DNA of 64,000 nucleotides from Roseateles amylovorans (GTDB lineage Bacteria; Pseudomonadota; Gammaproteobacteria; Burkholderiales; Burkholderiaceae_C), in the NCBI RefSeq assembly GCF_025398155.2, contig NZ_CP104562.2:1426001-1490000 (forward strand). Direction: 5' to 3'. Each line of letters starts with the position of its first letter. Position 1 is the stretch's first letter. Under the pieces are notes generated by a model that was not told where the DNA came from, searched no databases, and worked only from the letters and a program-made list of their open reading frames with translations. A program made the translations under genes and the position numbers. This document shows positions 27,615 to 34,064 of this stretch, piece by piece.

Positions 27615-28766
27615 TCAGAGCCGGATGAACATGGCGTCGCCGAGTTCCTCGTCCACTTCGGCGAGTTCCAGGTCGCTTTCTTCGTCTTGCGCGCGATACG
27701 GCGGGGTCAGGATTTCCGGGGCCTGCTTGCGATATTCCTCCATGACACGAAGCAACAGGGCCACCGCCCGATAGGTGATCACAGGGATCTCCTCGCCCGC
27801 GCGGCCGCCGGCGTAGAGATGACGGGCCAGCGGGACGTACTTGACGATCGGAATGCCTTCTTCGCGGGCCATCCGTCGCATGGCCAGTGCGTCATCCCCT
27901 TCGGCCTTTTTCAGCAGCAGCGGTGCGCGAATGAAGTCGGGATCCAGATGGAGGGACACCGCAATGTGCTGCGGATTCACGACCACCGCGCTCGCCTTGG
28001 GTTCGGCTTTTCCGCCACCGGGACTGTCGGACATCGCGATCTCCTGGCCGATCTGCTTGCGCGTGCCCTTGAGCATCGGATCGCCCTCGTTCTGCTTGTA
28101 ATCGCGCTTGAGTTCGCTGTGGTCCATGCGCATCTTCCGATAGTTCATGTAGCGCTGCAGCAGCACGTCGGTGATGGCCAGGAAGATGAGCACGATGATG
28201 CAGTGCCGCTCGACGCTGTGCAGCATCTCCATCGAGAGCGCCCAGCCTTGGGCCGGATCCAGGCGAAAGGTCTGTCCCAGCGTGGGCAGCGCGTCGCGAA
28301 TCTCCCGGTACGTCACCCAGAGCAGCAAGCCGCCGCGGATCGGACCCAGCACGGCCATCAACAGCTTCTGCGGCGAAACCAGGCTTTTGAGATTGGCGGC
28401 CGGATTGAGCTTTTCGAAGCCTTTGGCCAGCGCCTTCGGCGCCACGTTGAATCCTGTCTGGGCCACGGTGAGGAGGGCCACGATCAGGGCGGGAATGATG
28501 GCCACCACCATCAGCACCACGAACACCGGCACCAGCGTGCCCCAGGCCCCCTGGAACGACAGGTCCAGCGGAGAGGCGATCGCGCGCAGGGCGGTTTCCA
28601 ATTGCTCGTTCAGCCACTTCCTCCAGTAGGTCTCGGTGGCAAAGACAAGCTCGAAGACCACCATCAATTTGATGATGCGTGTGGCGTCCTGGCTGACGGC
28701 CACCTGGCCGTCCTCGCGCGCCTGCCGGATGCGGGTCGGGGTGGGCGGTAGGGTCTTGTCGCTCAT
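27615..28766 (-). CDS. sctU: T3SS substrate-specificity switch protein SctU (NPQH variant)
   Basis: Export-gate protein that cuts itself and changes substrate class, family of YscU/HrcU/FlhB. The 383-residue product has four hydrophobic helices in the first ~205 residues and a cytoplasmic C-terminal domain. The self-cleavage site reads Asn264-Pro265-Gln266-His267 (bases 27966-27977) in place of the usual NPTH. Cleavage occurs between Asn and Pro, both kept. The start ATG overlaps the sctT stop (ATGA). The C-terminal 50 residues, rich in Asp/Glu, extend beyond the compact domain. Confidence 0.95.
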   Translation of the reverse strand: MSDKTLPPTPTRIRQAREDGQVAVSQDATRIIKLMVVFELVFATETYWRKWLNEQLETALRAIASPLDLSFQGAWGTLVPVFVVLMVVAIIPALIVALLTVAQTGFNVAPKALAKGFEKLNPAANLKSLVSPQKLLMAVLGPIRGGLLLWVTYREIRDALPTLGQTFRLDPAQGWALSMEMLHSVERHCIIVLIFLAITDVLLQRYMNYRKMRMDHSELKRDYKQNEGDPMLKGTRKQIGQEIAMSDSPGGGKAEPKASAVVVNPQHIAVSLHLDPDFIRAPLLLKKAEGDDALAMRRMAREEGIPIVKYVPLARHLYAGGRAGEEIPVITYRAVALLLRVMEEYRKQAPEILTPPYRAQDEESDLELAEVDEELGDAMFIRL

Positions 28767-29554
28767 CGCCTCAGGCCCAGCGCGTCGCGCAGTCCTTCCG
28801 ACCACCAGCCCAACGCGTTTTCGCCCGCGTGCTGGAACACCGAGGGGGCCGTCAGCATCAGGATGAGCAGCGCCATCAGCGTCTTGACCGCCATCGCCGA
28901 CGAATAGACGTCAAAGCCCTGGACGGCGGTGCTGGTGATGGCGAGGGCGAGCTCGATCAGCAGCAACAGCAGGAGCGCCGGTGCGGCCAGGAGCAGGGCG
29001 TCGGTGACCGAGCCCGCCAAGGCCTGGAGAATGCTTTCGCGGGCTGCCGGCCCCAGGTCGGGCAGCAACTGCATGATGGACCAGGCGCTGTAGCTGTCGA
29101 TCAGGACGCTCCACATCGTCTGGAGCATGCCCCACTGGATCAGCAAGGCCACCAGAGCCCGCTCCGACAGTTCGCCCAGCAGGGTCGCGTCCGCCTGAAG
29201 CGACGGATTGACCTGTTGGGCCGCGTTCGCGCCGCGCTGGTTGTCGATCAAGGTCCCCATGCCGCGAACGGCCCAGAACGGCGTCGCCACCAGCATGCCC
29301 AACAGCGCACCGAGGACGGCTTCCTTGAGCGCATACGCCACGGTCAGTGGCATCGAGATTGGATGGTCGACGAGCGTCGGCCAGAGCGCCCAGGCGGTCG
29401 GCAGGCTCCAGGCCAGGCAGATGGCGGAACGGATGAGTCCGTTGGTCTGCTGCCTGGTCAGGAAGGGCACGAACAAGATCAGTCCCACCACGCGTGCGAG
29501 CGCCAAGCCCAGCGCCTGGGCCAGGAGGATGAGGTCGGGCGAGGTGAAGGGCAT
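28763..29554 (-). CDS. sctT: T3SS export apparatus protein SctT
   Basis: Inner-membrane gate protein, family of YscT/HrcT/FliR, 263 residues with about six hydrophobic helices. Conserved features are RVVGLILFVPFLTRQQTNGLIR at residues 21-42 and the loop MGTLIDNQRGANAAQQVNP near 105. It lies 29 bases after the acetyltransferase gene and overlaps sctU. It is cut off from sctR and sctS, which are 13 kb away on the same strand. Confidence 0.95.
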   Translation of the reverse strand: MPFTSPDLILLAQALGLALARVVGLILFVPFLTRQQTNGLIRSAICLAWSLPTAWALWPTLVDHPISMPLTVAYALKEAVLGALLGMLVATPFWAVRGMGTLIDNQRGANAAQQVNPSLQADATLLGELSERALVALLIQWGMLQTMWSVLIDSYSAWSIMQLLPDLGPAARESILQALAGSVTDALLLAAPALLLLLLIELALAITSTAVQGFDVYSSAMAVKTLMALLILMLTAPSVFQHAGENALGWWSEGLRDALGLRR

Positions 29555-29583
29555 GGTGTGGCACGCGGCGGGGGCTCGCCCGC

Positions 29584-30450
29584 TCAGGTGGTGGTCTCTC
29601 GGCGGCGCACGGCAAGGGAGGCCATCACGGGTGGGCGCGGGGCCTCGCCCAAGACAGTGCTGGGTTCGCCGCTGCGGCCGTCGCAGGCGGGGACGTTGCG
29701 CTTGCCGCGGGTGTCCGCGTCTGCATCACTTTCGGCATCGGCATCGGCACCGGCACCCATGTCGGCACCCATGTAGGCATCGGCATTGGCCATGGTGCCC
29801 AACGAGCGCCCCCCGTCAGCCTCGGCGATACGCTGAGCGCGCAGCCGCTCGATGCGGCTGTATCGCTCATTCAGCCGGGTCATGTAGGTTTGCCATTCGG
29901 GATCGTCCACGCGGCAACCCCAGATCTCCAGATCATGGGCCTGCGCGCCATAGCGGACGATGCCGGGCAGCAGGCCCCACCGCTTGAGCCGGCAAGCACG
30001 AACCATGGACAGGCTGCGCCGGTTTCCGCCCAGAATCCAGCAGGTCAGGGTGTCGAAGCCGTGCCGGACGATCTCCGGATGGACGCGTCGGGCCATCAAC
30101 ATGGCCGCACCCGTGCCGTGCCATTCGCGCGCGACATAGATCCACAGATCACCGGTGGTTCCACAAGCGGAGCTGCCCCAGGCGATGGCCCGCAGATAGG
30201 CCCAACCGACCACCTCCTCGCTGGACGCGCCGTCGTCGCCCGGCCCGTGCGGCCCCGGCCGAGTCAGGACCCAGAGCGGCCACCGGTGCCGGGTCGACTC
30301 ACGCATGCAGTGCCGCATGTTGTCGACGCTGGCTTCAGTCAGGGTGGGCGAATGGCCACCCCCTTGCACCGATTCGTTGTAGATGCGGCTCATGGCGGCG
30401 GCATCCTGGGGTTGGGCTCGCCGCCAAGTGAGTGCGGACAATAGTTTCAT
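29584..30450 (-). CDS. GNAT-family N-acetyltransferase inside the sct operon
   Basis: Residues 8-190 fit the GNAT fold: WRRAQPQDAAAMSRIYNESV at the N-terminus, then VGWAYLRAI. The acetyl-CoA loop is REWHGTGAAMLMARRVHPEI, followed by NRRSLSMVRACRLKRWGLLPG. This is the arrangement of the phosphinothricin/YncA-like group. The last ~90 residues are not GNAT; they hold a Ala-Asp and Met-Gly repeat segment encoded by tandem hexanucleotides (29732-29791) and look disordered. It lies 12 bases after sctK and 29 before sctT, so it is a true operon member. Its target is unknown; modifying a secreted or ring protein is speculation. Confidence 0.75.
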   Translation of the reverse strand: MKLLSALTWRRAQPQDAAAMSRIYNESVQGGGHSPTLTEASVDNMRHCMRESTRHRWPLWVLTRPGPHGPGDDGASSEEVVGWAYLRAIAWGSSACGTTGDLWIYVAREWHGTGAAMLMARRVHPEIVRHGFDTLTCWILGGNRRSLSMVRACRLKRWGLLPGIVRYGAQAHDLEIWGCRVDDPEWQTYMTRLNERYSRIERLRAQRIAEADGGRSLGTMANADAYMGADMGAGADADAESDADADTRGKRNVPACDGRSGEPSTVLGEAPRPPVMASLAVRRRETTT

Positions 30451-30462
30451 GGTTGGGGCAGG

Positions 30463-31362
30463 TTAGAGGAGTGCGCTGCTGTGCCAGAGCCGCCAGGCCT
30501 GTCGCCGCAACGCGGTGGCGGCGTCCGGCAAGACCGTCGCACCGTGGGGGGCGATGCCGCCTGACAGGTCCGGCGCGAGGCGAAGGCGCAGGCGGGACCA
30601 GGCGCCAGGCACTCGTTCGTCGATCAGCTGGGCCATCAGGGGGAGCGCCCAGCGCTGAAGAGCGGGTTCGGAGTTGTCGATCGGCGCGTCCGAGAGTGTC
30701 AGCAGCGGCCGTGCGCGTGCCTGACGCAAGGCATCCCGCCATGGCGAGGCATCGGCGCTGGCCTCCGGGCTGAAGAGCCGGGCCAGTTGCTCTCGCGCTT
30801 GCGACATGCAGTGGCTGACATAGCCGACGCGACCGATGGCGATGGCCGCGCGTGCCAGCCGCGGACCGGACAGAGGCAGTGCGCGAAGGTCCATGGGCAT
30901 GCCGGTGTGCCATTCCCGCGGCAGGCCGATGCGGTCGTCAATCTGATGCCGCCTGCAGAACCAGGGGTAGCCCAGGCGAAGACTGGGACTGGCTCGCCTG
31001 AACTTCGCGGCCCAGGGGTCTTGCTCGGCCATCATGTCCAGCCATTCGGGATGAGCGTCCACCCAAGGCTCGTGCCAGAGGCGCCACCACGCCGCCTCTG
31101 CCGTCACCACCCGGGGCGCGGCAGGGGCGGCGAGGGCGTCATCGGGCCGCAGGGGAGGGCGACGCTCGCCATCACGATGAATGTCGCCGTGACAGTCACT
31201 GTCACTGACACTGACACTGACACGATGACTGTCGACATGGCGCCCTCGTGGGGCCTCTTCGTCGGTGTCGACGCGATCATCGCGCTCGTCGTGGATCTCG
31301 TCATCGATGGGCGCATCCGCAATGTCGTCGCGTTCGGTGCCCCTGGCGTTCGTGTAGGCCAT
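30463..31362 (-). CDS. sctK: Probable T3SS sorting-platform protein SctK
   Basis: 299-residue soluble protein directly after sctJ, the place of sctK (hrpD/yscK) in Hrp1-type and Ysc-type clusters. Residues ~80-299 are helical and Trp/Arg-rich, with WWRLWHEPWVDAHPEWL at the start of the domain. The first ~70 residues are acidic and repetitive, including SVSVSDSD from six tandem hexanucleotides (31189-31224). SctK proteins diverge strongly, so the name leans on position, size and composition. The ATG lies eight bases after the sctJ stop, with GGAG upstream. Confidence 0.6.
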   Translation of the reverse strand: MAYTNARGTERDDIADAPIDDEIHDERDDRVDTDEEAPRGRHVDSHRVSVSVSDSDCHGDIHRDGERRPPLRPDDALAAPAAPRVVTAEAAWWRLWHEPWVDAHPEWLDMMAEQDPWAAKFRRASPSLRLGYPWFCRRHQIDDRIGLPREWHTGMPMDLRALPLSGPRLARAAIAIGRVGYVSHCMSQAREQLARLFSPEASADASPWRDALRQARARPLLTLSDAPIDNSEPALQRWALPLMAQLIDERVPGAWSRLRLRLAPDLSGGIAPHGATVLPDAATALRRQAWRLWHSSALL

Positions 31363-31370
31363 CGGCTAGC

Positions 31371-32228
31371 TCACTCCACCGTGTCGTGCGACGTTCGGGT
31401 GGTGGCGGACTGCATCCGACGCTGCCAAAGCAGCCATGCCGAGGGCAGGCCGATGCCCAGCACCACCGCAGCAATGCCGATCAGCCAGCCTTGAATGGAA
31501 CCGGCCGGCAGGCGGTCGGACGCGCTCGTCGCCTGGACGGGATGCGCCGCGGGCATCCGCTCGGACGGGACGAAGACGACGGCCACTTTGTCCGGCGCAT
31601 CGGCCAGCCCTGGAATGCTGGCCAGCACCAACTTGCGGATACGCGCTTCGTACAGTGTGGTGTCCCACCCCACGACATGCTTGATCAGGATGGAGCAGGA
31701 GGACGGCATCACCGGCTCGCCGGGGACAACGCGCTGAGGCAGGACGGGATGCACGCGGGCGGCCACCACACCGTCGATCTGCGACAGGGTGCTCTCCAGT
31801 TCCTGCGACAGGGCATGGATGAACCGGGCTCGCTCCTCGGTGGGCGTGGAGATCATGCCGTCCTTCTTGAAGATGTCACCCATCCGGCTGAAGGTGTCTC
31901 GAGGCAGCCCGGCAGCTTGCAGGATGGTCACCGCCTGGGCGAAGTCCTTCTTGGGGATGTTGACCGCGAACAGCTGCTTGCCGTTGGGGGACTTGACCGC
32001 CTTCAGGCCGTGGATGTCGAGTTCGGCGGTGACTTCATTGGCATCGCGCTCGCTCAGGCCACCGTAGAGTTCGATGGATGGGCTGCAGCCCGACAGCGCC
32101 AGGCAGCAGGCGCCGGCACACAAGACGATGCGGGCAGCCGAGCGGGTCCGGCTGAAGGCATGGCGTCGCATGTTGTCGACGCGATCCGCCACGCGGGCCA
32201 GGATCTGGCGGACAGGGACGCTGCGCAT
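31371..32228 (-). CDS. sctJ: T3SS inner-membrane ring lipoprotein SctJ
   Basis: Inner ring of the injectisome base, family of YscJ/HrcJ/PrgK. The lipobox LALSGC puts the lipid on Cys48 counted from the first ATG. Conserved ring motifs follow: ELYGGLSERDANEVTAELDIHGL, ILQAAGLPR and the YscJ-type LSQELESTLSQIDGVVAARVHPVLP. A C-terminal helix lies near residues 245-266. The first 19 residues are atypical for a signal peptide, so the ATG at 32171 (Met20) may be the true start. It lies four bases after sctI. Confidence 0.94.
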   Translation of the reverse strand: MRSVPVRQILARVADRVDNMRRHAFSRTRSAARIVLCAGACCLALSGCSPSIELYGGLSERDANEVTAELDIHGLKAVKSPNGKQLFAVNIPKKDFAQAVTILQAAGLPRDTFSRMGDIFKKDGMISTPTEERARFIHALSQELESTLSQIDGVVAARVHPVLPQRVVPGEPVMPSSCSILIKHVVGWDTTLYEARIRKLVLASIPGLADAPDKVAVVFVPSERMPAAHPVQATSASDRLPAGSIQGWLIGIAAVVLGIGLPSAWLLWQRRMQSATTRTSHDTVE

Positions 32229-32232
32229 CGGG

Positions 32233-32604
32233 TCAGGACAGTTTGGTGAGTTGGTCGACGGCCGACACCGTCTTGCCCACCACTTTGGCGACGATGTCGC
32301 TCTGCGTGCTCATGTCCAGCATGCGGGCTGTGATGGCGGGGACGTCGCGCGTGTTGCCGCTGCGAAGCATCTGGTTGAGCCGGTTCGCGAGGTGGCGGCG
32401 TTCGACCCCCGGCCCCCCGAGGACATCCGAGAGTCCCTGGACATCCTGCGGCGAACGGTGTCGAGCTGCGACCAGGCTGCCTTCGATGCCACCGACTTCA
32501 GCCACTGCACGGGCAAATGCCGAGGTGGCAGCGGACGGCGTCGGCGTGGAGACGGTAGGCAGATGGGGCAGGACCACCCGGTTTGGAATGGGGGCGCTGG
32601 CCAT
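32233..32604 (-). CDS. sctI: T3SS inner rod protein SctI
   Basis: Inner rod under the needle, family of YscI/HrpB/PrgJ. The 123-residue protein has a variable Pro/Thr/Ser-rich N-terminus. The C-terminal ~45 residues are conserved helix: ITARMLDMSTQSDIVAKVVGKTVSAVDQLTKLS, the usual ending for this family. The ATG overlaps the stop of the 187-aa gene (TAATG). sctI-sctJ-sctK matches hrpB-hrcJ-hrpD of Pseudomonas syringae. Confidence 0.85.
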   Translation of the reverse strand: MASAPIPNRVVLPHLPTVSTPTPSAATSAFARAVAEVGGIEGSLVAARHRSPQDVQGLSDVLGGPGVERRHLANRLNQMLRSGNTRDVPAITARMLDMSTQSDIVAKVVGKTVSAVDQLTKLS

Positions 32605-33167
32605 TACCCATTCCCCAGCGCGAGGTTCAGGTCGATCAGGGTGATGCGTTTGGCCGTGTCGATCAGGTCGCGCATGAACGGCGTGTCGGCGGGCAAGTGT
32701 TCGAAGCCGGCGTGGATGGCATCGTAGATTTCCGAGCCTGTCGCGACGCCGGAGTTCATGCATTCCTTGTAGAGCGTCATGGCACGTGCCATGGTCTCGA
32801 TGTCTTCGGGCGAAGACTCTTCGGTGGCGAGCGCGCGAACCGACGGGTCTGGTGCGATGTCGCCCATACCCTGATCCTTCGCCTGGCGCAACATGTCGGC
32901 GAGGTCGAGTTCCTGGGGAATGTTTTCTTGTGCCGAACGCAGGACCTGCATGAGTCGGCCGACCGCCTGGTCCAGAACCAGGCTGTCCCGTCCAATGGGT
33001 GTGCAGGATTGTTCGAGGAATTCGGTCCAGGTGGCGGCGGCCTCCGGTGCGGCGAAGACCTCCGGATGGTTGTCCATGAAGGTGACGATGCAGTGGCGTT
33101 TTTCGGAGGCGGTATCGACTTCGGTCGCGGCAGACGCGACCGGTTGCTCGTAGGTGGCGATAGACAT
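32604..33167 (-). CDS. Unrecognised 187-aa T3SS-linked protein (HrpZ-like position)
   Basis: I do not recognise this protein. It is 187 residues, acidic, mainly helical, with three cysteines and no signal peptide or membrane segment. The N-terminal ~20 residues are Ser/Ala/Thr/Val-rich, as in T3SS substrates. The C-terminal half has MARAMTLYKECMNSGVATGSEIYDAI and a last helix ending LIDLNLALGNG. It overlaps sctI, so it belongs to that operon, and it occupies the place of hrpZ between the pilin gene and hrpB in Pseudomonas syringae. It is not glycine-rich, so it is no classic harpin. An early substrate, tip protein or chaperone are all possible. No clear Shine-Dalgarno. Confidence 0.75.
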   Translation of the reverse strand: MSIATYEQPVASAATEVDTASEKRHCIVTFMDNHPEVFAAPEAAATWTEFLEQSCTPIGRDSLVLDQAVGRLMQVLRSAQENIPQELDLADMLRQAKDQGMGDIAPDPSVRALATEESSPEDIETMARAMTLYKECMNSGVATGSEIYDAIHAGFEHLPADTPFMRDLIDTAKRITLIDLNLALGNG

Positions 33168-33228
33168 GATGGCGAGTGAGGGTGAGCACCTTCGTCGGCG
33201 TGGCCGCTCAGCAGGGCTCATGACAATG

Positions 33229-33258
33229 AAAAGGGCCCTGGCACATGCGCCAGGGCCC
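33229..33258 (-). terminator. Intrinsic terminator or attenuator after the Gly/Met micro-protein
   Basis: A perfect 10-bp GC-rich stem (33233-33242 with 33249-33258), six-base loop ACATGC, followed on the minus strand by TTTT (33232-33229). It starts ten bases after the micro-protein stop codon and stands 62 bases before the 187-aa gene. No other promoter was seen for the downstream genes, so read-through seems needed. Confidence 0.75.
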
Positions 33259-33268
33259 CGACGCACGA

Positions 33269-33463
33269 TCAATAGAAGCTCGGCATGCCCATCATGGCGT
33301 GCCCCATGAACATGGAGGCCATCGAGCCGCCCATCATGCCCATCATTCCGCCCATGCCCATGCCCATGCCCATCCCCATGCCGATACCCATGCCCATGCC
33401 CAGGCCCATGCCGTGGCTGGGATCACAGTTGTGGTACGTGATGTTGGTGGTGCTTCCGCTCAT
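33269..33463 (-). CDS. Gly/Met-rich micro-protein of the T3SS locus
   Basis: 64-residue protein with AAAGGA well placed before its ATG. A polar head of 18 residues (MSGSTTNITYHNCDPSHG, one Cys, two His) leads into a run of about 24 alternating Gly and Met, then GGSMASMFMGHAMMGMPSFY. Roughly two thirds of the residues are Gly or Met. The run is written by about ten hexanucleotides close to CCCATG on the plus strand (33351-33410). I know no family for it. It lies between the small helical protein and the sctI unit and ends at a strong hairpin, so it is likely made in excess of the downstream genes. The frame is also open upstream to an ATG at 33625 in the repeat array (118 aa), but the ribosome site favours the short form. 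Confidence 0.7.
   Translation of the reverse strand: MSGSTTNITYHNCDPSHGMGLGMGMGIGMGMGMGMGMGGMMGMMGGSMASMFMGHAMMGMPSFY
33351..33410. repeat. Hexanucleotide microsatellite coding the Gly-Met run
   Basis: Ten consecutive six-base units close to CCCATG (plus strand), six or seven of them identical. They encode the alternating Met-Gly stretch of the micro-protein on the minus strand. Unit gain or loss would keep the frame. Confidence 0.85.
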
Positions 33464-33572
33464 GATTGATTTCCTTTCAGTGATATGGAGAGTGATGCAT
33501 CGGCGGTCTTGCGACACGAGCCGATGCTCGGGAGAGATGCCCGGTATCAGCCGAGCAGTAAAAAAAGAACAA

Positions 33573-33648
33573 ATGCAGACATGCAGACATGCAGACATGC
33601 AAGACATGCAAGACATGCAAGACATGCAAGACTGCAGAGGTGCAGAGG
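33573..33648. repeat. Composite 8/9-bp tandem repeat array
   Basis: Plus strand: three copies of ATGCAGAC (33573-33596), four copies of ATGCAAGAC (33597-33632), two of TGCAGAGG (33633-33648). Units within each class are identical. The array lies between the two small T3SS genes, about 110 bases upstream of the Gly/Met micro-protein. An A-run of seven bases (33560-33566) lies just beside it. Confidence 0.92.
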
Positions 33649-33684
33649 TTCGAGAAGACTGGCCGAAAGGGCCGTCTCGATCGA

Positions 33685-33879
33685 TCAGATCTGCACCATG
33701 CCCACCAGCTTCGCGACGGAATTGGTGACCCCCTGAGCGACTTCATTCTTCTTCGCGTTCAGTTGGTCCTGGGCAGCCTGCTTATGCAGAACAGCTTGGT
33801 CCCATTGGGACTGGAAATTCGTCTGTTCCTGCATTTGCTGGGCAAAAGGGTTGTGGCCCCCGGTAAGTGATCCGGCCAT
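33685..33879 (-). CDS. Small helical protein, candidate T3SS needle/pilus subunit (SctF-like)
   Basis: 64-residue protein with AGGAG eight bases before the ATG. The head is MAGSLTGGHNPF. The rest is one amphipathic helix rich in Gln, Asn, Lys and Ala, ending KLVGMVQI, without cysteine. Needle and Hrp-pilus subunits are of this size and helical type, and the gene leads the operon as hrpA does in Pseudomonas syringae. No other needle candidate is in the cluster. A HrpL-like element lies 61 bases upstream. The sequence does not let me name a family, so the role is an inference. Confidence 0.7.
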   Translation of the reverse strand: MAGSLTGGHNPFAQQMQEQTNFQSQWDQAVLHKQAAQDQLNAKKNEVAQGVTNSVAKLVGMVQI

Positions 33880-33939
33880 GGATGGCTCCTGTTGAATCTG
33901 GTTGCACAACTTGCGATGCGGGGATCGCAGCGCGGGCCT

Positions 33940-33968
33940 TCAGTTGCCGATGGAATTGCGGTGGTTCC
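33940..33968 (-). promoter_or_regulatory. hrp-box-like ECF promoter for the pilin/sctI-U unit
   Basis: On the minus strand, GGAACC (33968-33963), exactly 16 bases, then CAACTGA (33946-33940). Against the HrpL consensus (GGAACC, 15-16, CCACNNA) only one base differs. This is the best match of the three in the cluster and sits at a good distance from the first gene. Confidence 0.65.
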
Positions 33969-34064
33969 GTCGATCCGGACTGATCCCGGGGAGGGCGTGT
34001 CGCCGGATCCTGGATAATCCGCGCGCTTTTTCCGTCCGTTCACTTGCACCCAAGGCCCGACGCC

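Noticed and set aside
33269..33625. A 118-aa form of the Gly/Met protein starting in the repeat array
   Set aside because: The frame is open, but the ribosome site stands before the inner ATG, and the extra part is Cys/Ser/Met repeat with no matching signal.
33573..33648. CRISPR-like array
   Set aside because: Units are 8-9 bases with no spacers; it is a simple tandem repeat.
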